Source: JANNRW01 sp031401815
GTDB taxonomy: Bacteria > Desulfobacterota > Desulfuromonadia > Geobacterales > DSM-12255
Assembly: GCA_031401815.1 (NCBI GenBank)
Contig: JANNRW010000398.1
Span: forward strand, 1-7,049
DNA: 7,049 bases
Direction of reading: 5' to 3'
The translations under genes were made by a program, and so were the position numbers. Numbering within the stretch: the stretch's first letter is position 1; every line of letters starts with the position of its first letter. This document shows, in pieces, positions 6,402 to 7,049 of the stretch. The notes beneath the pieces were generated by a model. It saw only the letters and a list, made by a program, of their open reading frames with translations, did no database searches and was not told where the DNA came from.

Positions 6402-7049
6402 CTATGGTTCCCGTGAGAGAAGGCCCAAAAGCTCCTCCCCCTCCACGTCCCCTTTCATAACCTGATCCCGGATGGCCAGCGCCAGGCTGACCAATTCATC
6501 CTTGCGCTCCTTATAACTACTATTGGCACTGATTAACCCGCCAAGAACATCCCGCTCGATCTCGGACAGGCTGCGCTTGATATCATCCCCATCCCCGCTG
6601 CGGGTCACGAGCGATAGGTGGTTCTTGATCTCCACATGCAGTGGGTTGCAGATCTCATCCAAAGCCAGCCGCAGTCGTTCGCGTCCCAGCTCGAATGGGT
6701 GGAAGGCTACACGTCCGGTAAGTCGGACTTCGATTAGTGGTCTCCGTGGATCATCTGATGGTGGAAGTTTAGCTGTTATCTGCTTACGGAAGCTCTCCAG
6801 TGCCTGTTCGGCGTTCTCAGCTCCATCCAGGTTGATGGTTGCTACCAGCATCGGGCGAGGTGAGGTGGGACGGAATTCATGGAGGTACTTTCCATCCTCC
6901 ACCCGGACCAAAAGATAGCCCTTGTCGTACTTCTCTTCACCAAAGTTGACCCGTTCCGGAGCACCGGGGTTGAAGGCGTAGTTGCGCCCTTCGGGTGTGG
7001 AAATCACATAGGGCTTATGTCCATGCCCCAGTGCCACGTAATCAAACTT
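6402..7049 (-). CDS. SbcD/Mre11-like DNA repair exonuclease, partial (C-terminal part; 5' end beyond right edge)
   Basis: The frame is open from the right edge (codon 7049-7047) to a TAG at 6404-6402, giving 215 residues. It starts with KFDYVALGHGHKPYV, which carries the last metallophosphoesterase motif (GHGH, residues 8-11 of the fragment) that supplies metal-binding histidines in Mre11/SbcD nucleases. After it come the family-like NPGAPERVNF segment and a beta-rich capping region (to about residue 110). A charged helical tail (about 120-215) could contain the part that docks on the base of the SbcC/Rad50 coiled coil. The other nuclease motifs lie outside the window. A GTG at 7037 is an internal codon, not the start, because homology continues upstream of it. 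The neighbouring SbcC-like gene begins 2 nt downstream, the usual gene order for the pair. The family call rests on one catalytic motif plus the partner gene, but that combination is strong. Confidence 0.88.
   Translation of the reverse strand, partial: KFDYVALGHGHKPYVISTPEGRNYAFNPGAPERVNFGEEKYDKGYLLVRVEDGKYLHEFRPTSPRPMLVATINLDGAENAEQALESFRKQITAKLPPSDDPRRPLIEVRLTGRVAFHPFELGRERLRLALDEICNPLHVEIKNHLSLVTRSGDGDDIKRSLSEIERDVLGGLISANSSYKERKDELVSLALAIRDQVMKGDVEGEELLGLLSREP

Larger units (their letters stand above)
1657..7049 (-). other. Probable four-gene operon: SbcD-like, SbcC-like, class A PBP, VF530-family
   Basis: Four consecutive minus-strand genes are separated by 2, 9 and 3 nt. Two of the three junctions place the Shine-Dalgarno sequence across the upstream stop codon. 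No hairpin followed by a T-run is visible in any junction, and there is no room for an internal promoter between the genes, although one inside a coding region cannot be excluded. The operon promoter must lie beyond the right edge. Confidence 0.8.

Noticed and set aside
1..7049. tRNA, rRNA, CRISPR array, insertion sequence or attachment site
   Set aside because: I saw no cloverleaf-like sequence, regularly spaced repeats, transposase gene or terminal inverted repeats; the coding sequences fill nearly all of the window.

Overview
The window is a gene-dense stretch of about 7 kb of bacterial chromosome at moderate GC. It holds six protein-coding genes and no RNA gene, mobile element or CRISPR array that I can recognise. 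Protein styles (an SrkA-type kinase, a VF530-family protein, a compact class A penicillin-binding protein and a short SbcC-like ATPase) suggest a Gram-negative bacterium. My best guess is a Geobacter-like member of the Desulfuromonadia. That placement is an impression from family resemblance, not a computed result.

Layout. Bases 1-526 (minus strand) are the 5' part of an EamA/DMT-type membrane transporter that runs off the left edge. A 129-bp AT-rich divergent intergenic region (527-655) with two inverted repeats separates it from srkA (656-1642, plus strand), a stress-response Ser/Thr kinase. srkA converges, with only 14 bp between stop codons, on a four-gene minus-strand run reading from right to left: an SbcD/Mre11-like nuclease (6402-7049, its N-terminal part lies beyond the right edge), an SbcC/Rad50-like ATPase (3964-6399), a class A penicillin-binding protein (1909-3954) and a VF530-family small DNA-binding protein (1657-1905). 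The gaps inside this run are 2, 9 and 3 nt. The ribosome-binding sites of the last two genes overlap the stop codon of the gene before, so the four genes very probably form one translationally coupled operon.

How the genes may work together. SbcD and SbcC should form a Mre11-Rad50-type complex that processes DNA ends, hairpins and protein-blocked ends. The following PBP polymerises and cross-links peptidoglycan in the periplasm, and the last gene encodes a probable nucleic-acid-binding protein. There is no textbook link between the nuclease and the cell-wall enzyme; shared stress-linked expression or chance operon assembly are both possible. The most notable points are this gene pairing, a non-standard Cys-x6-Cys pair where the SbcC-like protein should carry its Cys-x-x-Cys zinc hook, and a PBP N-terminus that looks like a cleavable signal peptide. 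I see no clear evidence of a wholly new system.
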